64,000 nucleotides of DNA from Cannabis sativa. Lineage: Eukaryota > Streptophyta > Magnoliopsida > Rosales > Cannabaceae. The DNA is taken from assembly GCF_029168945.1 (NCBI RefSeq), contig NC_083601.1:33345660-33409659 (forward strand), read 5' to 3'. A model generated the notes under the pieces. That model had not been told where the DNA came from. It searched no databases and was given only the letters and a program-made list of their open reading frames with translations. Made by a program: the position numbers and the translations under genes. Shown in pieces: positions 33,645 to 45,025 of this stretch. The first letter of the stretch is position 1. The number at the start of each line of letters is the position of its first letter.

Positions 33645-34194
33645 TTATTCATTAACATCTTCATTCAAGTCTCTAATTATGAAGTCTTGATCTGGATTAT
33701 TTTCGGTACGAGTCCCCGAAGCCCGTGGCGGAGAAGGCACATACGCTTGGTCTGATGATAAACCCAGCGTCAAATTACCGAGCTCAGCTTGGTTGAAAAT
33801 GGGAGTTGAAAAAAATTGGTTCTCCTGCGATGAACTCCCAAATAATCCAAAATCAGCAAAGTTTGAGCCGAGCGGAGGAGACTCTAACGGTGTTCGGTAT
33901 AAGAACTGATTTCCGTTTGGCGGAGCGTACATTATTCTTCTTGAGGAAATTCTTGAGGAAAAGATTGAGGTTCTTCTTTGCAAAAAATTTTCAAATTCTT
34001 CTTTGTGACAAATTTTGGAATTGTTGTTGCGAGGAAGGCTGAAATTGTGGTTGCGTAGGAGGTTGTTGTTGCTGTTCCGGAGGAGCGGCATGACTCTGAG
34101 AAGACGAACCACCAGGCGACTGCGATTGACCATTCCAAAATTCATGGCAACCACGATTTCTGATTTTGGTCCAAGACTTATCAATTGTCGCCAT
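33645..34194 (-). pseudogene. Transposon-derived ORF remnant in CACTA, frameshifted
   Basis: The minus-strand frame from 34194 reads MATIDKSWTKIRNRGCHEF and then a Gln/Pro-rich tract to about 34000. After a frame change the text continues as YAPPNGNQFLYRTPLESPPL… and ends DQDFIIRDLNEDVNE at 33645. The opening resembles transposon-associated N-termini, but I cannot assign it firmly. The two parts lie in different frames, so the gene is broken. Confidence 0.5.
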
Positions 34195-35655
34195 CTACAA
34201 TTTAGGCGACAAATAAAGTGTTACAAATTTGAATAATTTGTAAAGTGTTATGAAATATTTTATGAATTACACATTTAAATAAAAATTTTATGAATATTTT
34301 ATGAATTACACATTTAAATAAAAATTTTATGAATATTTTATGAATTACATATTTTATGAATTACACATTAATAAAATTTTATGAATATTTTATGATTTAC
34401 ATATTTTATGAATTACACATTTAAATAAAAAATTTATTCATTAATATTTACAAATTAAATTAAAAAAATGAACAAATTACTCTTTAAAAATATTTTGATT
34501 TTTATGTTATTTATTAATTTATATAAAAAAAAAGTAATAACTTATTATAGTTTAAACTAATTTATTTAAAAAACTTTATTCATTTAATTATCAATAACTT
34601 TAAATTTAAAAAATAATTAATCTCTTTTTTAAGAATTATTTATTTTAAAAAAATATATTAGTTCAAAATTTATATAATATATTATAATTTAAACTAATTT
34701 TTTTATTTAATTTATAAAATTAGAAGTTCAATTTTTTATTGAATTTTTAAATTTTTTTTTTGGGAAGTATTTAATTTATAAAATTAAAACTTTTTTTTTA
34801 TAAAATAAATTTATATTAAATTATAATTTTTTAATTCCATTATTAATCTTAATTTTTTAAAATAATAAAATTATCACAAAATAAAATTCTATTAACATGT
34901 TTTCTCTTAATACCAAACATAAAAGTTTATTAATTTAATTACAATTTATATTAAAATTAAAAAATTCATTTTTATTATAGTTTATTAATCTCAAATTTTT
35001 ATAATAATAAAATTATCACAACATAAAATTCTATTAACAAGTTTTTTTTAAAAAAAAAAACATAAAAGTTTACTAATTTAATTACAATTTATATTAAAAT
35101 TAAAAAATTCATTTTATTTAACTTTTTAATTTTTAATATTTAAATTATTATGTTATATTATACTTTTTTGTTTTTTATATTGTTTTTATATTCCTTTATT
35201 TAAAAAATAACCTAAAATTATATTTAATAATTTTTTCACTATTCTCACTATGCTATGATAATATTACATATTTAACATACCAAACAAAATTAATTACATC
35301 AAATAAAAATTATAATATATAACAACAAATAAACAATAATAAATACATACAGTTCACAAAAGAAATTGTGTGTCAACTTTATTAATCCTTTCACTTAATT
35401 TGAAAATAACCAAAATAAATAATATCAATTCCACAAAATAAATTAAAAAAGTAAAACAAAATACAGCAATAAAATATTTATATAAATCATACAAAATATA
35501 ATCTTTTAGCATATATAACATTACCAAAATAATATATATATATAATATATATAATATACACTTATATAAACAAAAATAACATTATTATATATAATATACA
35601 AACAATACACTATACTTTAAAAATATAACCAAATAACATTATTATATTTATAATA
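34195..35655. other. AT-rich interior of the CACTA element
   Basis: Short repeated AT motifs (for example TTTATGAATTACACATTTAAATAA near 34260-34430, repeated about four times, and an A/T-rich block repeated around 34900 and 35040). No coding content is seen. Confidence 0.6.
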
Positions 35656-35665
35656 TACACTATAT

Positions 35666-36614
35666 GGGTGACTATTTAATGGTTACATTTTTATTGTAAC
35701 CATATGGTTACATTTTTTTTTAACCTGTAATAGCAGGTTACTAATAGGTAGACTTTCCTTTTTTAGATTTAATTAATTATAATTAACTATTTTTATAAAA
35801 TAATTAATTAAATAGTAGATATTCTTTTTTTAGAATTATTTAATTATAATTAACTATTTCTTAAAATAATTAATTAAATATTTAACAAGACCTCTTTTAG
35901 CAATTAATATTTATATTTAAATCCTTACTTGAATTATTTTAATAATTTAGCCATTTAATTATAATATTTACAATAAAATTTATTTTTTTACAAAGATTAA
36001 ACTTCTTTTGACACAAATTAAAATTCTCTTCTTATAATAAATTTTCACATGATTAATTATTTTTAAATGATATTTAATTATTTTGTAGCAATTATATGAA
36101 CTAAGTATGAGGCCTCAAGCTAATCAATCGATAACAAGTGCAGCCATTTTTTTTTTCTAAAAAATCCTTCAACTTATTTTATTTTTTACTTTTTAAATAT
36201 TTAAACAAAAAAAATTAAATAATTAAGTGTAATAATTTAAAATTAAGATTGCAAGTATAATAAAATTTAAATTATGAAATTATATGTATATAATTTTAAA
36301 TTATAAAAAGTTTTGCTATAAAATTTTAAATAATTTAAGTATAAAAAAATAAATTGCTAAAAGATCCTTATATAGTAATAAATTGCAAAAAATTAATTAA
36401 TAATTATAATTAATTTAATTTTAAAATATAATTAATCTTAATTAAAGTTTTATAAGGAAATAAATGATTAGGTCACTTTCAGGTTACAAGTTATTAATTA
36501 TTTATTTTTATTTAATTTCCAAATTAATCACAACCATTTAATAGTAATCCAATGGCTTAAAAAAAATGTAACCATGATGGTTACAATAAAAATGTAACCA
36601 TTGAAACCTCTTCC
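35666..36614. mobile_element. MULE-type MITE nested in CACTA, 10-bp TSD
   Basis: The terminal inverted repeats share AATGGTTACATTTTTATTG and the following TAACCAT…ATGGTTACATTTTTTT; outer bases differ. Flanked by TACACTATAT at 35656-35665 and 36615-36624. The TSD length suggests Mutator-like mobilisation. No coding frame. Confidence 0.85.
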
Positions 36615-36629
36615 TACACTATATATATA

Positions 36630-36890
36630 TGAACAGTTAATATACAAACCAAAATAAAATAATAAATACCCAAATTATATATATATATATTTAAATACAC
36701 AGTGAACTAAATACCCAAATAAAACAATAAATACCCAAATCAAATATATATATATACACAGTGAACATATATACCTAAATAAATCAATAAATACTCAAAT
36801 CAAATATATATATATATATGTAAACAGTAAACATATATACACAAATAAATTAATAAATACTCATATCAAATATATATATACAAAAATTAT
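36630..36890. repeat. Minisatellite, ~60-66 bp unit, about 4 copies
   Basis: The unit combines ACAGTGAAC, ATAAATACCCAAATCAAA and an (AT)n run; units start near 36645, 36700, 36762 and 36827. Units vary in AT length. Confidence 0.65.
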
Positions 36891-37577
36891 ATTATATAAT
36901 TCCTAAAATTTATATATATACACAAAATAATATATATAAACTCGAATAAAGTATATATCTATAAATATACATTATATTATATATATACTAAAATCAAGTA
37001 TATATATACTGTTCTAACACAAAATAAAAAAAAATCAATCTAAATATACATTATATTATAGAAAGTTTTGATTATTACATGTGTTGGAGGCGGAAACGGT
37101 GGGCGAGGCGGAGGCGGAGCAGTCAGTCGAGGCGGAGGCGGTTGGGGAGCCTGATGGGTGATCGGAGTGGGTTGGGCGGTTAGGGAGGCTGAGTTCGGAG
37201 TGGGAATGAAATGGGGATTAGGGTTAGAATTTTTTAAGAAGAGAGGAAAAATGGGAAAGTTGGGGCTGAATGGGTTTATATAGGCCTACTAGCGGCGGGG
37301 TATTAGCGGCGGACCCCGCCGCTAATAGTAATTATTTTATTTTATTTTTTTTTTTTTAAAAAAAAAAAACTATTAGCGGCGGGGTCCGCCGCTAATACCC
37401 CGCCGCTAATAATTTCAAACCTAACGAGCGGGAATTTTCCCGCCCACTCATTAGCGGCGGGGTAGCGGCGGACCCCGCCGCTATTACTATTAGCGGCGGG
37501 TATTAGCGGCGGAGACCCCGCCGCTATTAATTTTTTTTAAAAAAAAATAAATCAGCCCACCAATAGCGGCCACAGAG

Positions 37578-38324
37578 TAGGGGTGTTCATCCGATCCAAT
37601 CCGCACTTTTTTGGTCAAACAACATCCAATCCGCACTAAGTGCGGATTTCATATTTTGGATCCAATCCGATCCGCATTAGAGTTTAAATCCAATCCAATC
37701 CAATCCGCAATAGTGCGGATTGGATCGGTTATTTTGGATCGGTTACTTTTTTAATAATAAATTATTTAATATTTCATAGAAAAAAAAATTAAAAAAAGAC
37801 TATTGTTTCTTAATCTCCAATACTAATCTATTTCCATCTCTATTTATATACAAATTAAACCAATATACATATATATCAATATATATATACTTATCTTTAG
37901 ATTTACACTAAAATGTATATGTATCTAATTACTAAAATAAATAAGCTAGTATATATATATTTAAACTTTATGTGTATGTGTCTATGTGAATAAGAATTAT
38001 TTTTCTTGTATTTTTTATTACAAAATAAATAAAATGTACCAACTCAATATATTACTAAAAAAGATTAAGAAATTAGAAGTTTATGTTTTTTTTTAATTAA
38101 TATATATTACATATTATAATTTTTTAAAAATATATATATTTAAGTGCGGATTGGATTGGATCGGTTACTTTTTGAGGTCAAACAACATCCAATCCGCACA
38201 AGTGCGGATTTTAGATTTTTCAATCCAATCCGATCCGCACAAATGCGGATATCCGCATTTTGCGGATTGGATTGGATTGGATCGTGCGGATTGGATTGGA
38301 TCGGATACTTTGTGAACACCCCTA
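37578..38324. mobile_element. hAT non-autonomous element (copy 1), 8-bp TSD
   Basis: Begins TAGGGGTGTTCATCC and ends TGAACACCCCTA, with the perfect 8-bp duplication CCACAGAG (37570-37577, 38325-38332). Subterminal regions have many GATCCAATCCGC and GCGGATTGGAT motifs. 747 bp, no coding. It is inserted in the subterminal repeats of the CACTA element. A second copy is at 51749-52456. Confidence 0.9.
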
Positions 38325-38425
38325 CCACAGAGGGCCTCCGCCGCTAATACCCCCATTATTAGCGGCGGAGCTCCTCCCCGCCGCTAATATCCCCGCCGCT
38401 AATGAGGGGATTTCTTGTAGTGTTA

Positions 38426-39188
38426 CTAGTTACCATTTTTTCAGCTATAGCCAATTCTTCTCCAAAGTGTTCCAAATCACTTCCAATTGATTTTGAACCA
38501 TTTATACACCTTATAAATGAATAAATCAAGTCTTCAGCAACTATATTTTTAATAGCTATCATATTCATTCACATTCATAAACAATTAGTAACATCTTTTT
38601 CTAATTTAAAAGTGAAAAAAAGATGAGAGTTATTCAAGTGATCATCAAATTTAAAAGATTTGCAACTCTTATTTTATGATCATTCTACACATTTTGTAAC
38701 TCCATAATTAATTATTTATAACTTAATTATATATTAATCTAAATATTATATTATATAAAATAATATATAATATAGCTGCACGCTGCTATTAAACATCTCT
38801 GCGCCCGCAATATTCCTTAAATAGAAAAATAATGCCGCCCGATCGATGGGAAATATTAAGACGATCAAGCTTACTGGGCATGCATGAAGTATTGGAAATA
38901 TTATTATAGTACTCATTATACACGTACGATATTATTTTAATTTGTAAAAAAATTGAATATGGCCAATATATATGGATCCTAGATATATTCAATCGTGACA
39001 GACAGCACAGTTCTTAATTAAGATGTCACTCTCTCATTAACAATTACGTATAGGCAGGGAGCTCATGAGGGCATATCCTCCTCAACTGCGTAGCATATCC
39101 TACTATAAGAAAATTTTGCTCTGATTTTAAATCGATCCCTTAATTATAGTTTTTAGGGCATTAATTATATATATAATATAATATAAAA
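38426..39188. other. Intergenic, downstream of YDYAPAA copy C
   Basis: Continues the LTR-like sequence interrupted by CACTA, to about 38600, then AT-rich DNA. No gene is seen. Confidence 0.4.
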
Positions 39189-39245
39189 TCAGGCAGCTGG
39201 AGCATAATCATAACCATCATCATCGTCGTCGTCATCTCCATCCAT
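39189..39245 (-). CDS. YDYAPAA mini-ORF (copy C), possibly frameshifted
   Basis: In the motif frame the only ATG gives an 18-residue product: MDG, seven Asp, then GYDYAPAA and stop. The same frame is open further upstream (…CHYDYSNIQEGS) but meets a TAA with no ATG. An ATG pair at 39302-39297, in another frame, is the first start after a TATA-like box (39431-39441) and would join the motif frame if one base were different near 39280. So this copy is either a micro-gene or a copy damaged by a 1-bp indel. The spare YDY upstream of the acidic run recalls the doubled motif of copy B. Confidence 0.5.
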   Translation of the reverse strand: MDGDDDDDDDGYDYAPAA

Positions 39246-40862
39246 GGAGCCTTCTTGAATATTACTGTAGTCATAGTGACATTATCATCAGCAAGCATCA
39301 TAGAGAAAAGTACGTACTTTGTAGATGTAGTAATAATAAAAAATAATACTAGAGTAGAGAAGAAGAATATAGGAATGTGGGGTTCTGAATGGACTTATTG
39401 GAGTAGTAGTGGTTAATTTATTATAAAGCATAAATATATAGGTGAGCAATAAAGACCTGTTGACGTACGCCATTATGTGGTGATGTGGTGGCTCGTAGAG
39501 GGGTCGAGTGTGGCCGGCTTATGTGTGTACGTTACGTAGACATGGCAAGTATTGATGCTTTACACATGGCATTGGTCATATCATATCATATTTAACGGTG
39601 GGTACTGGCTCCTTTTGGTAGATTCTTCTGATAGAATTATAGTGTAGTACTATATAGTACGTTTTTTTTTTCAAAGAAAAACAATATGGTGTAGTACTAC
39701 TGTAAAATGTAAACTATATTTTGGTAACAAATAAATGTGTACGTACTTACATATTAGGACCGTGGAGAGGTGTTGTTGCATGCGCGTGCTGGGATGCATC
39801 ATGCATGCATATATAAGGTATAATTGTGTGTGTGCGAAGAACTTGTGATATATGTATGAGTAAGGAAGACGTGGACATTTAAAGTGAATTGGCACATTTC
39901 ATCAAATAGCCGGGGGATATCATCGAACTCCATTCTGATTAGCTTCTCTTTATTAATTTCGCCTTAAGAACTAAGAAGGTATATAGTAGAAAAGCCACTT
40001 GTTTGTTATATATTATTCTGTGGCTGGGACATCTGATAAAATGTTATTCTCCAATATTCACACTAAAAAAGTAGCTTTATATTTTCACCGAGTGAGTCAA
40101 TAGTCAACCTTTGAAAAGCTCACCAAATGTATAATATTGTATATAACAAATTCAAATCAGACTTCTAGCAAAAAAAAAAAAAAATCAAATGTAAGAATTC
40201 GGCACATAATTAAAATAATATATGAGTAAAAAATTAATGAAAAAAAGAAAGAAAATTTTTCATAATTTTCTCATTGTCTATATCATTAGAAATTTGTTAA
40301 ATTTATAATGACCAATTCTCACTGTTTTTGGAAAAAGTAAATTAGCTCCTTTAGTTATTAGTTATTGAAGTTTGAATCGGAGCTAGTGCCAATGATTTAA
40401 TAATTGAGAAATGTTAAAGGCTAACTTGTGAGTTATAGATTATCATTATTTATTTATAAACCATTTAAAAAAAAGAAATGTTACTTCTGTTCACAATAGT
40501 ATTAGACACTTTGTTAATAGTGTGAATTAAAAATAAAATTATTTTAATTTTATAGATTTCAATCACACTTAACCTAACATTAATCTAATAATATAAGTAG
40601 AGAAAATAGAATTAATTAAGCACAATAGAAAACATATTTCTTTAATTTTCTGTAGTAAAAGTTTGATTTCATTGCAATAGTTTGTTTTATATTTAAAAGA
40701 CTGAATCACTCAATTCCGTTTAATTTAGATGGGGAACTACGTGGATGACAATATACCACAAATACCAGAAAACGGCCACCACTCCCAAATGAACACTCAC
40801 TCACCCATCATCTTTTGGCTAAGCTTTCCTTTCTACCAAATGCAAAAACAACACAGATAATA
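39246..40862. other. Intergenic region between copy C and the first SOUL gene
   Basis: The left part is the copy C promoter (TATA-like at 39431-39441). The rest is AT-rich with no recognisable gene. The frame 39671-39895 (minus) has no family features. Confidence 0.5.
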
Positions 40863-43800
40863 ATGGCATGCACACAGCTCTGCCACCAAATTCTCCGGCC
40901 AAACACTGCTTTTTGTGCCACTTCTCGGCGACTTAACACCTCAGGAGCCACTACCCTTACATTCCCAGCCTCCAAGAGAAATTTTAGCCTTGCCCACAAT
41001 TCCAAGTGGGCTGTGAAACTAAGCTTGGTGGAGCAGAGCCCAAAGAAGTCGACTGTAAATATCCAACGGCTGGTTGATTTCTTGTATGAGGATTTACCCC
41101 ATCTCTTTGATGATCAGGGAATTGATCGGACGGCCTATGATGAACGTGTCAAGTTCAGGGACCCAATTACTAAGCACGATTCCATTAGTGGGTACCTGTA
41201 TAACATTGCCCTTTTGAAGAATCTCTTCAGGCCTGACTTTCTTTTGCACTGGGTCAAACAGGTTAGTTAGGAAGTTTTGATATATTATGGATCTAGGTTT
41301 TGATTGTTTGGTTATTAGGTTTAATTTCTTTTTAGATGTTTGTTACTGATTGAGTTGATATAGACAGGTCCATATGAAATAACAACAAGGTGGACTATGG
41401 TTATGAAGTTCATTCTTTTACCTTGGAAACCAGAGTTGGTTTTTACAGGAACCTCTGTTATGGGCATCAACCCTGAGACTGGAAAGTTTTGCAGCCACTT
41501 GGTAAGACCAGCTTTTCTTTTCATATCAAGGTATGGAATGAATAAGTTTGGGGCTTCTTTTTTCCTTATTTTATTTATGTCCTAAGTGCTATTCTAACTA
41601 GTATGTAATTGATTTTCCTTTACTTTGTAGGACTACTGGGACTCTATAAAAAACAATGATTACTTTTCTTTAGAAGGATTGTGGGAGGTGTTCAAGCAGG
41701 TACTCATTCCTTGTTCAAATAATAAACACTGCATTAGTTGCTAATTTCAAAATTAACAAAATAAATGAAAGTTTTCATCTTAGTTTTTAATGGTATGCAG
41801 CTAAGAATTTACAAGACTCCTGACCTGGGAACACCCAAATATCAAATACTGAAGAAAACGGCAAACTATGAGGTCTGTTTGCTTGTTATGAATTGTAATA
41901 ATCTATATCAGCTTGTATTATCAGTATGATCTAATTTGAATTTGAAGTTGCTCATGCTGAATTCTAGTAACAACTAACATGTGTAGAATAGTCTGCCCAA
42001 CTAGTAGAGAAAGTGAAGGAAAAATCAGTAACTGTAATAAGCTGTTGACATGCTGATACTGAATATTTTTCTTGTTATCACCTAATTAGAATCTACTTTG
42101 GTTTGGTTTTACTGAGTGGCAAAATATCAGAATTAAAATGGCGAAAGATGTGGTGTCCTTCAACTAAGTCTATATATATATATATATCCACAGAACCAAG
42201 TTTAGAGAATGCGGATCCATTAAGAGAACACAGCAAGAACTAAGACAATATAAGCTAGAACTCTCTTCTTAGAGATAGCTGATACCCTTAGTGAAATCTC
42301 GTTGCTCGAGTGTCTAATGGAGGTACTTTGGACCCGCTTGTGACCATGGAGATAAAATCCCAATTGGACCTAGATCATCCTTAAACTCCTTTAAAAAATG
42401 AAAGGGTAGCTAAGAATAGAAAATCAAAGACACGAGTCTAGAAGAATTCAAAAGATTTCTCTCTCCTTGACATGTAGGTCTACAAAAATATCAAATGAAT
42501 ACTCTGCACAGTTACAGTAGAGGTGTAAAGATTTGTGAGAATGGAATTGTTCTGTTTCCAGGAAATTACTAGTTAGAGAATCCTGACTGAGGGAAAAAAT
42601 GGCTAAGAAGGCTAAAACAGTAATAACTGTTTTACTGATGTGAGAAAGGATGTCATGAAAACATTTTAACGAATGTCAAGACAGAAATTTCCTTGCCCTT
42701 ATTCAAACGAAAGAAGCACACGAGTGAAACAAGTTTTGAGTAATGTAACAAAGAAAGATACAAGGAGAAGGAGAAGGGGTCATTTTCCAAAAGCCAGGTG
42801 GTTGTCACAGCACGATTTGATGTTGCTATCACAAGAAGTAGTGAGAGATCCCTTGTTAACAAAGACCATAGAAAACCAAACCAATGAATACTTACAAACA
42901 GTTTTACTACTATGATTTATACTACTAAAGTATAGAGGTTGAATTGACTCGATGCAATTATATTTTCGTTATTTTTAATTCTGATGCTTCACGTTATTCT
43001 TGGATGGATTCAACAGGTAAGGAAGTATGAACCATTTGTAGTTGTAGAAGGAAGTGTAGACAAGCTCTCAGGCTCCACTGGGTTCAACGATGTCACCGGG
43101 TTAATACTCTTGCAAACTCTCTTTTCATTTTGCTTTCTTTCAAGTTTCAAATGAAACTGATAGTAAAATATCCTGTCTGCCTGACAGGTACATTTTTGGA
43201 AAGAATTCCGCCATGGAGAAGATACCAATGACAACTCCTGTCTTCACTGAAGCTTTTGATTCAGAGTTATCCAATGTATCCATCCAAGTAGCTCTTCCAC
43301 TTGACAAAGATATAAACAGGTTAATATCTATGTATTTATGGATTCAAGCATACTAAACTGTAGTGTTTTATTTTAGATGAACTATCAACAACAAATGTGC
43401 CTCAACAATTCATTTTGCAAACACTATTCCTTATAGATGTGTGTATCCATGACCAGTTTACCCAATCCAAATAAAGACACAATAAGCTTGAGAAAGGTGG
43501 AAGGAGGCATTGCAGCCGTGATAAAGTTCAGTGGGAAGCCAACTGAAGATGTTGTTTCAGAAAAGGAGAAATTCCTGCGATCATGTCTCATCAAAGATGG
43601 TCTTAAACCAAGAGTTGGTTGTTTGCTGGCTCGTTACAATGATCCCGGAAGAACTTGGAGTTTTGTAATGGTATGTTTCATAGTCCCTTGTTTACTTTTC
43701 TACTTCATGAACCTGAATAGTAGTTTTGTAATGGTATGGTCTTAAACCAATTTTTATCGCAAATAATAAATCCCTGAACCTGAATCCAGTTATTTAAACA

Positions 43801-44445
43801 TACAATTCATTTTGAGACAAAAGAAATTTAGTCTGGTATTGGTAGATTAGATAACCTCAACAGCTGAATCCTAGTGTTAATTTCATCCCTCAATTCAGAT
43901 AGAAACTAGATTCTTAACTAATGTATTTGACATTACAAGTAGGAATATTTTAAGATAGCAACTTAAACAATTTATAGAAATGTTAAACTTGTATTCTCTT
44001 GTACTATATTCCAACTCACACACACCCCTTTCCAGCGCACTTGAGCTAGCCTCTTCTTGTTAATTTCCTATAATTTAATCCAGACTGAATTGTTTTTAAC
44101 GCAAGATTTTCTCTAGCTAATACATAAAACTCATAAAGAATATTAATTTAGTGAAGGAAAACAACTGTCATTCCATAGGAAAAAAACTGATGATAGCGCA
44201 GAATTAGTAGAATAAATGTTAATTTTTGGAGATTTTATGTTTTTTACACCATTTTTAGGCAATATACACAAATTTCATTATTAGAGTTATGATTGTAGCT
44301 TATTGGAATCATGCTTAGTGTAACTTTTGCACCTCTACAGTTTCATTATTGTACTACTAACTAACAAGTTTTGTTTTGGGGTGATTTGATGACATTGAAG
44401 AGGAATGAAGTTCTAATATGGGTCGATGAGTTCACACTGGACTAG
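40863..44445 (+). CDS. DUF2358 + SOUL heme-binding protein, plastid type (copy 1)
   Basis: Eight exons: 40863-41261, 41364-41501, 41631-41699, 41801-41872, 43017-43099, 43188-43319, 43457-43670, 44401-44445. All join in frame with GT-AG borders and give 383 aa. The first ATG after the upstream stops is at 40863. The N-terminal ~60 residues are Ser/Thr/basic-rich, as in a chloroplast transit peptide. Residues ~70-226 form the DUF2358 (NTF2-like) region starting LVDFLYEDLPHLFDDQGIDR; residues 227-383 form the SOUL domain, with VRKYEPFVVVEG and IFGKNSAMEKIPMTTPVF. This domain order matches the Arabidopsis plastid protein encoded by At5g20140 (from memory). SOUL proteins bind heme or tetrapyrroles; a role in plastid tetrapyrrole handling is the family expectation. 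Intron 4 is 1.1 kb. A tandem paralogue follows 580 bp downstream. Confidence 0.93.
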
Positions 44446-45025
44446 CTATAGTTGTGGATTTGAGGAGGCAAAGTAGACTTGTTATACGTGATTTATTAGA
44501 AGAATTTTATTTTTATAATGTTAATATATGATTATTTGAAGTGCATCTTTGAGTGGTGTCATATTGAAAGAGTTTTCATATTTTAAATTATAATATTAAT
44601 ATATGAGGCCGATTGTTTGCCTTTGCTTGTAGTAATATTACTTAAATTTGTACTCGAGGCTAATTAATTTAATCGATTGGGACAATAAACAGTTTCAATT
44701 GGATACCCTGCATGTAATTATTGCGTTGCGCAAACGTCGAGACACAAGTGCCCATACCAAGCCAAAACCACATCAACAAAAACTCTGCATTAGATTAGAT
44801 TAGTAGTAGTACGTACATGTGACATTTGAACAAGCAACCGGATTCAATGGACTTTTCTGGGGTTTGATAAACATTTTATTTTATTTTATTCTTTCTCAAA
44901 TATTAAATTTATATAATTTCTTTTCTTTTTTAGGTCAAATAACTCAAACTCAATAATGAAGAATCACATTAATTCAAACTCAAGACTTAATAAGGCCTGT
45001 ATCGCAGCAAAAAATAAACACACAA
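44446..45025. other. Intergenic between the SOUL paralogues
   Basis: The 3' flank of copy 1 and promoter of copy 2. No separate gene. Confidence 0.6.

Larger units (their letters stand above)
33092..38422. mobile_element. CACTA transposon with nested MULE MITE and hAT element
   Basis: Ends CACTACAAC… and …CTTGTAGTG, with the 3-bp duplication TTA (33089-33091, 38423-38425). Subterminal regions (33110-33390 and 37290-37570, continuing 38333-38405) are packed with AGCGGCGG in both orientations, forming long hairpins. This is the En/Spm architecture. Only a broken ORF fragment remains, so it is non-autonomous. Two other elements are inserted in it (35666-36614 and 37578-38324). A GC-rich tract at about 37080-37240 next to a TATATAGG box (37277-37284) may be the old promoter and leader. 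Confidence 0.9.

Noticed and set aside
40815..40862. Start of the first SOUL gene at 40815
   Set aside because: This would be a TTG; the first ATG in frame is at 40863 and begins the transit-like N-terminus.
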